Origin: Pseudomonadota bacterium
GTDB taxonomy: Bacteria; Pseudomonadota; Alphaproteobacteria; Rhizobiales; Xanthobacteraceae
DNA: 9,073 nucleotides
Direction of reading: 5' to 3'
Assembly: GCA_023423415.1 (NCBI GenBank)
Contig: JAFAFP010000090.1
Span: 1 to 9,073 of the forward strand
Shown: piece by piece, positions 1-6,916 of the stretch
How the letters are laid out: every line of letters begins with the position of its first letter
Position numbering within the stretch: the stretch's first letter is position 1
The notes under the pieces: generated by a model
Database searches by the model: none
Seen by the model: only the letters and a program-made list of their open reading frames with translations
What the model was told of the DNA's origin: nothing
Position numbers and translations under genes: made by a program

Positions 1-5
1 GGAAA

Positions 6-22
6 CTGGCATGCGCCTTGCG
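6..22 (+). promoter_or_regulatory. Predicted sigma-54 (RpoN) -24/-12 promoter of the urt operon
   Basis: The sequence CTGGCATGCGCCTTGCG matches the sigma-54 consensus YTGGCACGNNNNTTGCW at nearly every conserved base. The invariant GG (8-9) and GC (20-21) are separated by exactly 10 bases, as required. The mismatches are T for C at base 12 and G for W at base 22. With C21 taken as -12, transcription would start near base 33, leaving a leader of about 27 bases before urtA. Sigma-54 promoters need an enhancer-binding activator; NtrC is the usual one for urea uptake genes, but its sites would lie upstream, outside the window. The assignment rests on motif match and context only. Confidence 0.72.
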
Positions 23-46
23 CTGGTTAACAGCGTGGATGCATTC

Positions 47-52
47 AAGGAG
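47..52 (+). promoter_or_regulatory. Shine-Dalgarno of urtA, fixing the start at 60
   Basis: AAGGAG lies 7 bases before the ATG at 60, an ideal spacing. It supports ATG 60 over the in-frame upstream TTG at 18, which lies inside the predicted promoter and upstream of the likely transcription start. Confidence 0.85.
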
Positions 53-59
53 TGTCTTT

Positions 60-1355
60 ATGAGCCTAACACTCGTCAAACGCGTGCTGCATGGGGCGGT
101 CGGCTTGGTCGCGCTTGCCGCGGCGGCCAGCGCACCTGCCCAAGCGCAGGACACCATCAAGGTCGGTATTCTTCACTCGCTGTCAGGCACGATGGCGATC
201 AGCGAGACGACCCTGAAGGACGTCATGCTGATGCTGATCGAGGAGCAGAACAAGAAGGGCGGCCTGCTCGGCAAGAAGCTTGAAGCTGTCGTCGTCGACC
301 CCGCCTCCAATTGGCCGCTGTTCGCTGAAAAGGCCCGCGAGCTGATTTCGCAGCACAAGGTTTCGGCGGTGTTCGGCTGCTGGACCAGCGTGTCGCGCAA
401 GTCGGTGCTGCCGGTCTTCAAGGAGCTGAACAACATCCTCTTCTACCCCGTCCAGTATGAGGGCGAAGAGAGCGAGCGCAACGTCTTCTACACCGGCGCC
501 GCTCCGAACCAGCAGGCGATCCCGGCTGTCGACTATCTCATGAGCCAGGATGGCGGCGAGGTGAAACGGTGGGTGCTGGCCGGCACCGACTACGTCTATC
601 CGCGCACGACCAACAAGATCCTGGAGGCCTATCTGAAGGCCAAGGGCGTCGCTGCTGAAGACATCATGATCAACTACACGCCGTTCGGCCATTCCGACTG
701 GCAGACCATCGTCTCCGACATCAAGAAGTTCGGTTCAGCAGGTAAGAAGACGGCGGTCGTCTCGACCATCAACGGCGATGCCAACGTGCCGTTCTATAAG
801 GAGCTCTCCAACCAGGGCCTCAAGGCGACCGATATTCCGGTTGTCGCCTTCTCGGTTGGCGAGGAAGAGCTGGCCGGCATCGACACCAAGGATCTCGTTG
901 GCCATCTCGCCGCCTGGAACTACTTCCAGTCCGTCGAGAACAAGGACAACAGCGCCTTCATCGAGAAGTGGAAGGCCTTCACCAAGAACCCGAAGCGCGT
1001 CACCAACGATCCGATGGAAGCGCACGTGATCGGCTTCAACATGTGGGTGAAAGCGGTTGAGAAGGCCAAGACCACCGATCCTGACAAAGTTATCGATGCG
1101 ATCGTCGGCATCGAAGCGCCGAACCTCACGGGCGGCATGTCGAAGATGCTGCCGAACCACCACATCACCAAGCCCGTGCTGATCGGCGAAATCAAAGCTG
1201 ACGGCCAGTTCGATGTGGTCTGGCAGACGAAAGATCTGGTGCCGGGCGATGCCTGGACCGACTTCCTCGACGGCTCCAAGGAGCTGGAGGCCGACTGGGT
1301 CGACAAGAAGTGCGGCAACTTCAACACCAAGACCGGCAAGTGCGGCGGCGCCTGA
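60..1355 (+). CDS. urtA: Urea ABC transporter, periplasmic urea-binding protein UrtA
   Basis: This 431-residue protein is the solute receptor that captures urea (or short-chain amides) in the periplasm and delivers it to UrtBC. Residues 1-29 form a Sec signal peptide (basic start VKR, hydrophobic Ala/Leu/Val core, AQA cleavage site before QDTIKVG). The mature protein opens with the receptor-family strand GILHSLSGTMAISE (37-50), a hallmark of UrtA/AmiC-type type-1 periplasmic binding proteins. FYPVQYEGEE (128-137) and the C-terminal tail with two cysteines (C418, C428) are also UrtA-like. The length is typical. Codon use is more biased than in the neighbours: 34 of 40 lysines are AAG, against 6 of 12 in urtD, which suggests high expression as expected for a binding protein. 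It is the first gene of the operon, behind the RpoN-type promoter, and is followed by a hairpin. A paralogous amide or branched-chain amino acid receptor is the alternative, but the urease context favours urea. Confidence 0.95.
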   Translation: MSLTLVKRVLHGAVGLVALAAAASAPAQAQDTIKVGILHSLSGTMAISETTLKDVMLMLIEEQNKKGGLLGKKLEAVVVDPASNWPLFAEKARELISQHKVSAVFGCWTSVSRKSVLPVFKELNNILFYPVQYEGEESERNVFYTGAAPNQQAIPAVDYLMSQDGGEVKRWVLAGTDYVYPRTTNKILEAYLKAKGVAAEDIMINYTPFGHSDWQTIVSDIKKFGSAGKKTAVVSTINGDANVPFYKELSNQGLKATDIPVVAFSVGEEELAGIDTKDLVGHLAAWNYFQSVENKDNSAFIEKWKAFTKNPKRVTNDPMEAHVIGFNMWVKAVEKAKTTDPDKVIDAIVGIEAPNLTGGMSKMLPNHHITKPVLIGEIKADGQFDVVWQTKDLVPGDAWTDFLDGSKELEADWVDKKCGNFNTKTGKCGGA

Positions 1356-1380
1356 TCGTCTGACCGCAACATAAAATTGC

Positions 1381-1413
1381 GATGCGGCGGCTGAGAGTTC
1401 CAGCCGCCGCGTC
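1381..1413 (+). repeat. Intergenic hairpin between urtA and urtB
   Basis: A perfect 10-base inverted repeat (GCGGCGGCTG at 1384-1393, CAGCCGCCGC at 1401-1410) encloses a 7-base loop. The stem extends outward by three more pairs, one of them G-U, to 1381 and 1413. No T-run follows, so it is not a standard intrinsic terminator. A structure here could protect the 3' end of a processed urtA transcript or partially attenuate transcription, so that the binding protein outnumbers the membrane subunits. That role is inference. The rest of the 97-base gap (1356-1452) shows no promoter I can support. Confidence 0.7.
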
Positions 1414-1452
1414 CAGCCTGATCAACGCTTCGGCCTCGGGATCACAAGACGC

Positions 1453-3084
1453 ATGAGCGCACTGCGCAACGGCTGGCTTGGCCTTCAGCTCGCGATATTG
1501 ACCGTCATCATCGGCATATTCGCCATCGCAGCGCTGCCCGCGCGCGCGCAGAATGCAGACTTCGATAAAGCCATTGAACTTCTGGCCGCCGACAATTTCG
1601 GCGACACCACGGCCGCAATCGACCTCATCGCGCAATCCGGCGTTCCGCAAGCGGCCTCGATCATCGAAGCTTTGGGCGATCGGCGCCTGCTGTTCGATAG
1701 CAGCACCAAGACGGTCTTCTATCGTGATGCTAGTGGAGCGATCCGTGACGCGCGCACTGGTGATATCGCAAGCAGCCCACCGGCAGAGCTTTCGACGGTT
1801 CGCCTCAACAATCGCGTACGCTCGGCTGCGCAAGCAGCGATGGGTGGGCTGAGTATTCTCAATCCGGATCCGGCGCGCCGCGCCGAAGCAGCCACTGCTG
1901 TCTTGAAAGCGCGCGATGCCTCTGCGTTGCCCGTTCTTGAAGCGGCGCTCGCCAAGGAAAGCGATCCGGGCATCAAGGCAACCATGGAGCTGGCCCGCGC
2001 TGCCATTCTGGTCAACAAGACCGATGCACCGGTCGCGGCCCGCGTCAGTGCGATTGAGACGTTGGCCAGCAAAGGAAACCGCGACGCGCGCGCGATCCTG
2101 AAAAGTCTACCGGCCAATTCCGCCGAGCCCCTTCGCAAGGCCGTTGATAGCGCCGTTGCGGAAATCGAACAGCGCCTGGCTCTGTGGGGTATCGTACAAA
2201 ACCTGTGGTACGGCCTCTCTCTTGGCTCTGTTCTCCTGCTCGCCGCTATCGGCCTTGCGATCACGTTCGGCGTCATGGGCGTCATCAACATGGCGCACGG
2301 CGAAATGGTGATGCTGGGCGCATACACGACATTTGTCGTTCAGGAGATCATTCGCACCAGCGCGCCCGGCCTGTTCGACTACTCGCTCGGCATTGCAATC
2401 CCCCTCGCCTTTCTGGTGGCGGGCGGCGTCGGCGTCGCCATGGAGCGCGGCGTTATCCGTTTCCTCTATGGACGTCCATTAGAAACGCTGCTGGCGACTT
2501 GGGGCATCAGTCTCATCATCCAGCAGGCAGTGCGCACGGCGTTCGGGCCAACGAACCGTGAAGTCGGCACGCCGCAATTCATGTCCGGTGCGTTTCAGGT
2601 CGGCGAAATGGCGATCACCTGGAACCGTCTCTATATCGTCATTTTCGCGGCCATCATCTTCACCGGACTGCTGCTGACGCTGCGTTACACGCCCCTTGGC
2701 TTGCAGATGCGCGCTGTCACCCAGAACCGGCGCATGGCCGCATCGATGGGTATCCCGACGGGTCGCGTCGATGCTTTGACATTCGGACTGGGATCGGGAA
2801 TTGCCGGACTTGCCGGCGTGGCGCTGTCACAGATCGACAACGTCAGCCCGAACCTGGGCCAGAGCTACATCATCGACAGCTTCCTGGTCGTGGTGTTCGG
2901 TGGCGTCGGAAATCTCTGGGGTACGCTGGTCGGCGCGCTGTCACTCGGCATCGCCAACAAGATCCTCGAACCATACGCCGGCGCCGTGCTCGGCAAGATC
3001 CTGCTGCTGGTCGCCATCATTCTCTTCACCCAGAAACGGCCGCGCGGATTGTTTGCGCTGAAGGGAAGGGCGGTGGAGGCATGA
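1453..3084 (+). CDS. urtB: Urea ABC transporter, permease subunit UrtB (long form)
   Basis: This 543-residue protein is one of the two membrane subunits of the urea channel, of the LivH branched-chain amino acid permease type. Residues 1-32 look like a signal sequence or first membrane segment ending in ARA. Residues about 33-245 form a hydrophilic, Ala-rich, mostly helical region predicted to be periplasmic. Residues about 250-530 are the permease, with hydrophobic segments near 251-275, 277-297, 312-332, 345-360, 390-410, 445-465, 475-500 and 511-527. The LivH-type motif VMGVINMAHGE (274-284) and the cytoplasmic coupling loop containing RRMAASMGIP (426-435) are present. The N-terminal extension makes it about 240 residues longer than plain LivH, as is common in UrtB. 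No start codon lies in frame just upstream of ATG 1453, and its Shine-Dalgarno (GGGA, 1438-1441) is weak. The stop overlaps the urtC start by 4 bases. Confidence 0.95.
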   Translation: MSALRNGWLGLQLAILTVIIGIFAIAALPARAQNADFDKAIELLAADNFGDTTAAIDLIAQSGVPQAASIIEALGDRRLLFDSSTKTVFYRDASGAIRDARTGDIASSPPAELSTVRLNNRVRSAAQAAMGGLSILNPDPARRAEAATAVLKARDASALPVLEAALAKESDPGIKATMELARAAILVNKTDAPVAARVSAIETLASKGNRDARAILKSLPANSAEPLRKAVDSAVAEIEQRLALWGIVQNLWYGLSLGSVLLLAAIGLAITFGVMGVINMAHGEMVMLGAYTTFVVQEIIRTSAPGLFDYSLGIAIPLAFLVAGGVGVAMERGVIRFLYGRPLETLLATWGISLIIQQAVRTAFGPTNREVGTPQFMSGAFQVGEMAITWNRLYIVIFAAIIFTGLLLTLRYTPLGLQMRAVTQNRRMAASMGIPTGRVDALTFGLGSGIAGLAGVALSQIDNVSPNLGQSYIIDSFLVVVFGGVGNLWGTLVGALSLGIANKILEPYAGAVLGKILLLVAIILFTQKRPRGLFALKGRAVEA

Positions 3085-4229
3085 TCACCCGCGCGATCCT
3101 GGCTGGCGATAAATGGGCGAAGTGGTTTCTCGCCATCGTCCTCGGCGCGGCGATCATCGTGCCGATCCTGCATCTGGCCGTCCCGCCGACATCTCCCTTC
3201 CATGTCTCGACGGCAGCGATGGCGGTGTGGGGCAAATACCTGTGCTTTGCGCTGCTGGCGCTGTCACTCGATCTGGTCTGGGGCTATTGCGGCATTCTCT
3301 CGCTGGGCCACGGCGCGTTCTTCGCGCTCGGCGGCTACGCGATGGGCATGTACCTCATGCGCCAGATCGGCACCCGCGGTGTCTACGGACATCCGGAGCT
3401 TCCCGACTTCATGGTCTTCCTCAATTGGAAAGAGCTTCCATGGTTCTGGTACGGTTTCGATCAAGCGTGGTTTGCGTTCCTGATGGTCGCTCTCGTCCCA
3501 GGCGTCCTCGCGATCGTGTTCGGGTGGTTCGCCTTCCGCAGCCGCGTGACGGGCGTCTATCTGTCGATCATCACACAAGCGATGACGTACGCGCTTCTGC
3601 TGGCATTCTTCCGCAACGACATGGGATTCGGGGGCAACAACGGCCTGACCGACTTCAAGGACATCCTCGGATTTCCGGTACAGGCGGAGGCGACTCGCGC
3701 GGCACTCTTCTCAGCCTCCGCGCTGGCGCTCGCACTCGGATATCTGGTGGCAAGGGCTATCGTCTCATCCCGGCTCGGCAAAGTGTTGATCTCGATCCGC
3801 GACGCGGAGAGCCGGACGCGCTTCCTGGGTTACCGGGTGGAGAACTACAAGGCGTTCGTGTTCACAGTGTCGGCGGTGATGGCCGGGATTGCGGGAGCGC
3901 TGTACGTCCCGCAGGTGGGGATCATCAATCCGAGCGAATTCGCCCCGGCCAACTCCATCGAGGTGGTGATCTGGGTGGCCGTGGGTGGACGCGGAACATT
4001 GGTGGGCGCAGCGCTCGGCGCGGTGCTGGTGAACTTCGCCAAGACAACGTTCACGACCGGCCTTCTGGCTCCCTACTGGTTATTCGTGCTCGGCGCACTG
4101 TTCGTGCTGGTCACGATTTTCCTGCCGAAGGGCATCCTGGGAACGATCGACGCGTGGCGTGGCCGATGGCGGAAGGAAAAGCCGGCCAAAGAGTACGCCG
4201 CCCGGCCGGCCGGACAACCGGCGGAATAG
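3081..4229 (+). CDS. urtC: Urea ABC transporter, permease subunit UrtC
   Basis: This 382-residue integral membrane protein of the LivM type is the second half of the urea channel and pairs with UrtB. Hydrophobic segments lie near 13-38, 47-67, 72-95, 128-152, 155-178, 207-229, 256-280, 292-320 and 330-350. The family motif CGILSLGHGAFFALGGY (70-86) is present, as is the ATPase-contact loop (237-275) with ISIRDAESRTRFLGY followed by AGIAGALY. The NGLTDF segment (187-192) is also typical of the family. The C-terminal tail (about 360-382) is charged and then Ala/Pro-rich, and is probably disordered in the cytoplasm. ATG overlaps the urtB stop (ATGA), so translation is probably coupled; GGTGGAGG lies immediately upstream. 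The stop TAG sits at the edge of the urtD ribosome binding site. Confidence 0.95.
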   Translation: MITRAILAGDKWAKWFLAIVLGAAIIVPILHLAVPPTSPFHVSTAAMAVWGKYLCFALLALSLDLVWGYCGILSLGHGAFFALGGYAMGMYLMRQIGTRGVYGHPELPDFMVFLNWKELPWFWYGFDQAWFAFLMVALVPGVLAIVFGWFAFRSRVTGVYLSIITQAMTYALLLAFFRNDMGFGGNNGLTDFKDILGFPVQAEATRAALFSASALALALGYLVARAIVSSRLGKVLISIRDAESRTRFLGYRVENYKAFVFTVSAVMAGIAGALYVPQVGIINPSEFAPANSIEVVIWVAVGGRGTLVGAALGAVLVNFAKTTFTTGLLAPYWLFVLGALFVLVTIFLPKGILGTIDAWRGRWRKEKPAKEYAARPAGQPAE

Positions 4230-4233
4230 GAGG
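4228..4233 (+). promoter_or_regulatory. Shine-Dalgarno of urtD overlapping the urtC stop codon
   Basis: AGGAGG, a perfect anti-16S match, begins at the second base of the urtC TAG stop (4227-4229) and lies 5 bases before ATG 4239. Ribosomes terminating on urtC would sit on this site, which suggests coupled translation of the channel and ATPase genes. Confidence 0.85.
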
Positions 4234-4238
4234 CGCGC

Positions 4239-5018
4239 ATGAACGAGATCGTCGTCCAGGGCGATATCCCACCACAACTGACGCCAAGCCTGTTGTATCT
4301 CGACGGCGTGACGGTGACGTTCGACGGCTTCCGCGCCCTCAACAACCTGTCGCTGCAGATCGAGCCAGGCGAAATGCGCGCCATCATCGGCCCGAATGGT
4401 GCCGGCAAAACCACCATGATGGACGTGATCACGGGCAAAACGCGCCCGGACAAAGGGGAGGTGGTTTTCGACCACGGCATCGACCTGACGCAATTGGACG
4501 AGGCCAAGATCGCCAATCTCGGAATCGGCCGCAAGTTCCAGAAACCGACCGTCTTTGAGCATCACAGCGTTGAAGACAACATCCTCCTCGCGCTGAAGAA
4601 CAACCGCGGTGTCCGCGCCAATCTGATCTGGGGGATTGCGGTTCAGGATGAAGGACGCATCGACGATATTCTGAAAACCGTCGGTCTCGTGCAGCAACGC
4701 GAGGTTCTGGCTGGCACGCTCAGCCACGGCCAGAAGCAGTGGCTCGAAATCGGCATGCTGCTCGCGCAGGATCCGAAGCTGCTGCTCGTCGACGAACCGG
4801 TCGCGGGCATGACCGATGCAGAAACGGAAGCGACCGCCGAACTGCTGAAGCGTATCTCCGCGGATCATTCCGTTGTCGTCGTCGAGCACGACATGGCGTT
4901 CGTGCGCGCGCTTGGGGTGAAAGTCACGTGTCTGCACGAAGGATCAGTGTTGGCGGAAGGCACGATCGATGCCGTGTCTGAGAATCCGCGCGTCGTCGAA
5001 GTCTACCTGGGACGCTGA
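4239..5018 (+). CDS. urtD: Urea ABC transporter, ATP-binding protein UrtD
   Basis: This 259-residue cytoplasmic ATPase of the LivG type pairs with UrtE to power urea uptake. The ABC motifs appear in order: Walker A GPNGAGKT (51-58), Q-loop Q101 within RKFQKPTVFE, signature LSHGQ (161-165), Walker B LLLVDEP (181-187) with catalytic E186, and switch histidine H217 in VVEHDM. The IGRKFQKPTVFE and LSHGQKQWLEIGMLL blocks are characteristic of UrtD rather than LivG. The signature has His in place of the first Gly of LSGGQ, which is usual for this family. The start at ATG 4239 has an excellent ribosome binding site. The gene ends 13 bases before urtE. Confidence 0.95.
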   Translation: MNEIVVQGDIPPQLTPSLLYLDGVTVTFDGFRALNNLSLQIEPGEMRAIIGPNGAGKTTMMDVITGKTRPDKGEVVFDHGIDLTQLDEAKIANLGIGRKFQKPTVFEHHSVEDNILLALKNNRGVRANLIWGIAVQDEGRIDDILKTVGLVQQREVLAGTLSHGQKQWLEIGMLLAQDPKLLLVDEPVAGMTDAETEATAELLKRISADHSVVVVEHDMAFVRALGVKVTCLHEGSVLAEGTIDAVSENPRVVEVYLGR

Positions 5019-5020
5019 TC

Positions 5021-5025
5021 GAGGA
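5021..5025 (+). promoter_or_regulatory. Shine-Dalgarno of urtE, fixing the start at 5032
   Basis: GAGGA stands 6 bases before ATG 5032. It supports that codon over the in-frame ATG at 4969 inside urtD, which would add 21 residues (MPCLRIRASS...) with no family resemblance. Confidence 0.75.
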
Positions 5026-5031
5026 CCTATC

Positions 5032-5727
5032 ATGCTGAAGGTGGAACATATCGATCTCTACTACGGCGCGGCGCAGGCACTGCGCGGCGTTTCGATGGAG
5101 GCGCGCGTCGGCGAAGTGATGTCCGTGCTCGGCCGCAATGGCGTCGGTAAAACCAGCCTGCTGCGTGCGATCGCCGGTCATCATCGTGTCAGCGCTGGAC
5201 AGATCGAATGGGAGGACGAGGCAATCACCCCGCTGCCGCCGTTCGAACGCGCGCGTCGTGGCATTGCGCTCGTTCCCCAAGGCCGCGAGATTTTTCCGCT
5301 GCTCACCGTGCGCGAAAATCTTCAAACTGGATTCGCCGTGCTGAAGCGTGCTGAACGCATGGTCGAAGAAGAAATCTTCGAGTTGTTCCCGGTCCTCAAA
5401 TCCATGTTGCACCGTCGTGGCGGTGATCTCTCGGGCGGCCAGCAACAGCAGCTTGCGATCGCCCGCGCTCTGGTGATGAAACCGCGCCTGCTCATTCTCG
5501 ATGAACCGACCGAGGGCATCCAGCCGTCGATCATCAAGGATATCGGCCGGGCCATCGACTACCTGCGCAAGAAAGGACAAATGGCCATCGTACTGGTCGA
5601 ACAGTATTTCGAGTTCGCGCGCGATCTGGCCGATCGCTACGCAGTGATGGATCGCGGACAGATCGTGCTAAGCGGCAGCCGCGCGGAAATGGTGGAGGAA
5701 GATGTCCGTCGCCGGCTCGTCGTTTAA
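5032..5727 (+). CDS. urtE: Urea ABC transporter, ATP-binding protein UrtE
   Basis: This 231-residue LivF-type cytoplasmic ATPase is the partner of UrtD. It starts with the family-typical MLKVEHIDLYYGAAQAL. Motifs in order are Walker A GRNGVGKT (34-41), Q-loop Q83 in VPQGREIFP, canonical signature LSGGQ (133-137), and Walker B LLILDEP (153-159) with E158. The switch position is Gln (Q191 in LVEQYFEF) instead of His, as is common in LivF/UrtE proteins. EPTEGIQPSII (158-168) is a strong UrtE signature. The length is normal. Its last 26 bases are shared with the start of ureD in another frame, physically joining transporter and urease genes. Confidence 0.95.
   Translation: MLKVEHIDLYYGAAQALRGVSMEARVGEVMSVLGRNGVGKTSLLRAIAGHHRVSAGQIEWEDEAITPLPPFERARRGIALVPQGREIFPLLTVRENLQTGFAVLKRAERMVEEEIFELFPVLKSMLHRRGGDLSGGQQQQLAIARALVMKPRLLILDEPTEGIQPSIIKDIGRAIDYLRKKGQMAIVLVEQYFEFARDLADRYAVMDRGQIVLSGSRAEMVEEDVRRRLVV
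5694..5699 (+). promoter_or_regulatory. Ribosome binding site of ureD inside urtE
   Basis: GGAGGA lies in the last codons of urtE, only 2 bases before ATG 5702. The spacing is shorter than ideal, so initiation may depend on ribosomes arriving from urtE. No other in-frame ATG, GTG or TTG is seen before the conserved part of UreD begins. Confidence 0.55.
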
Positions 5728-6565
5728 GGAAAACAACGGCGCCGTATCATGCGACGACAGGCTGGCGCGGGTTCGCGCTGTTGGCCGCGTCGGGATTTCG
5801 TGCGCGTCTGGCCCCACGGGAACACGGCTTGTCGATCTTATCGAGCAAGGCGGTTATCGCGTCAAATTTCCCGATCCGACCGGAACTGCCATCGAGCCGG
5901 TGATCATCAATACAGGTGGCGGCGTTGCTGGCGGCGACCGTCTCGATATCGATATCCGCGCAAACGAAGGCGCGCATGTTGCGACCTCAACGGCGACGGC
6001 AGAGCGCATCTATCGCAGCTCCGGGGCCGACACGTGCATCAATATCAATCTGCACGCCGCAGGTGGAGCAATCCTGTCTTGGCTCCCGCAAGCTACGATC
6101 CTGTTTTCGGGAGCTCGACTGTCACGTCGATTCAATATCGACGTATCAGGCGGAGCCCGCCTGCTGATGGCAGAAGCCACGGTGTTCGGCCGCATTGCCA
6201 GTGGCGAAACCATGGGGCCCGGCTTCTACCGTGATGATTGGCGCGTGCGCCGCGACGGCCGCCTGTTGTTTGCGGAATCGATCCGCCTGGATGGTCACAT
6301 CGGCGACACGATCACAAAAACTGCCGTGATGAACGGCGCCCGCAATTCCGGCCTTCTGCTTTACGTCGGCGCCGACGCGGAGGATCGCCGCACCGATCTC
6401 CGCGAGAGTTTGCAAGGCCGGCCCGGCATTCACGGCATCAGCGCCTGGAATGGCATGCTTGTGCTGCGCGTGCTGGCTGGCGGACTTTCTGACGTACACG
6501 ACCTTATGCAACGCGCCATCAAAGCACTGACGCGGGCGCCGCTGCCGCGAACCTGGGCGAACTGA
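5702..6565 (+). CDS. ureD: Urease accessory protein UreD
   Basis: This 287-residue cytoplasmic urease chaperone (called UreH in some species) binds apo-urease and, with UreF and UreG, supports lysine carbamylation and nickel insertion. UreD-family landmarks are NTGGGVAGGD (70-79), TATAERIYRS (97-106), WLPQATILFSGARLSR (127-142), FGRIASGE (162-169), the RRDGRLLFAE block (183-192) and the C-terminal RAPLPRTW (278-285). The length matches the family (about 270-290). The N-terminal ~20 residues are poorly conserved in appearance, so the exact start is less certain than the gene itself. The gene begins inside urtE (26-base overlap) and ends 21 bases before ureA. It leads the urease genes, as is usual in proteobacteria. 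ureF and ureG are not in the window. Confidence 0.95.
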   Translation: MSVAGSSFKENNGAVSCDDRLARVRAVGRVGISCASGPTGTRLVDLIEQGGYRVKFPDPTGTAIEPVIINTGGGVAGGDRLDIDIRANEGAHVATSTATAERIYRSSGADTCININLHAAGGAILSWLPQATILFSGARLSRRFNIDVSGGARLLMAEATVFGRIASGETMGPGFYRDDWRVRRDGRLLFAESIRLDGHIGDTITKTAVMNGARNSGLLLYVGADAEDRRTDLRESLQGRPGIHGISAWNGMLVLRVLAGGLSDVHDLMQRAIKALTRAPLPRTWAN

Positions 6566-6586
6566 GTTCTCAACGAGACAAACGAT

Positions 6587-6889
6587 ATGAACCTGACCCC
6601 CCGTGAAAAGGACAAGCTGCTGGTCGCCATGGCCGCGATCGTTGCGCGCCGTCGGCTTGAACGCGGCGTCAAGCTCAACCATCCCGAAGCCATCGCGCTG
6701 ATCACGGATTTCGTCGTCGAGGGTGCGCGTGATGGACGTTCGGTTTCCGAACTGATGCGCGACGGAGCGAAGGTGATCACGCGCGACCAGGTGATGCCGG
6801 GTGTCGCCGAGATGATCCATGATGTGCAGGTGGAAGCGACTTTCCCCGATGGCACCAAGCTTGTCACCGTACACGAACCGATCCGCTGA
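6587..6889 (+). CDS. ureA: Urease gamma subunit UreA
   Basis: This 100-residue small structural subunit assembles with UreB and UreC into the (UreABC)3 urease. The opening MNLTPREKDKLL, the LERGVKLNHPEA block (24-35), the ITDFVVEGARDG segment (39-50) and the end VQVEATFPDGTKLVTVHEPI are textbook gamma-subunit sequence at exactly the usual length. The ribosome binding site is weak (ACGAGA, 6573-6578), so translation may rely on coupling to ureD 21 bases upstream. Gamma and beta are separate genes here, as in most proteobacteria, not fused as in Helicobacter. Confidence 0.97.
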   Translation: MNLTPREKDKLLVAMAAIVARRRLERGVKLNHPEAIALITDFVVEGARDGRSVSELMRDGAKVITRDQVMPGVAEMIHDVQVEATFPDGTKLVTVHEPIR

Positions 6890-6916
6890 TCACGGCATAC
6901 AAACCGGGGATTTCAG

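Noticed and set aside
18..59. N-terminal extension of urtA from a TTG codon at 18 (14 extra residues)
   Set aside because: It lies within the predicted promoter and before the likely transcription start, lacks a ribosome binding site, and would precede a complete signal peptide that begins naturally at ATG 60.
1381..1413. Intrinsic terminator after urtA
   Set aside because: The stem is strong, but it is followed by CAGCCTGATC rather than a T-run, and the downstream genes show no promoter of their own.
3113..4558. Long + strand open frame of 481 codons across urtC and urtD
   Set aside because: It is an alternate frame of two well-recognised genes, Arg/Gly/Pro-rich with no domain, and an artefact of GC-rich third positions.
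4969..5031. 21-residue upstream extension of urtE from ATG 4969
   Set aside because: A purine-rich GGAAGG does precede it, but the extension lies within urtD and does not resemble UrtE. ATG 5032 has GAGGA at good spacing and begins exactly at the family start.
5945..5956. Palindrome GATATCGATATC as an operator
   Set aside because: It lies within ureD coding sequence (LDIDIR), is explained by Asp-Ile codons, and is far from any promoter.
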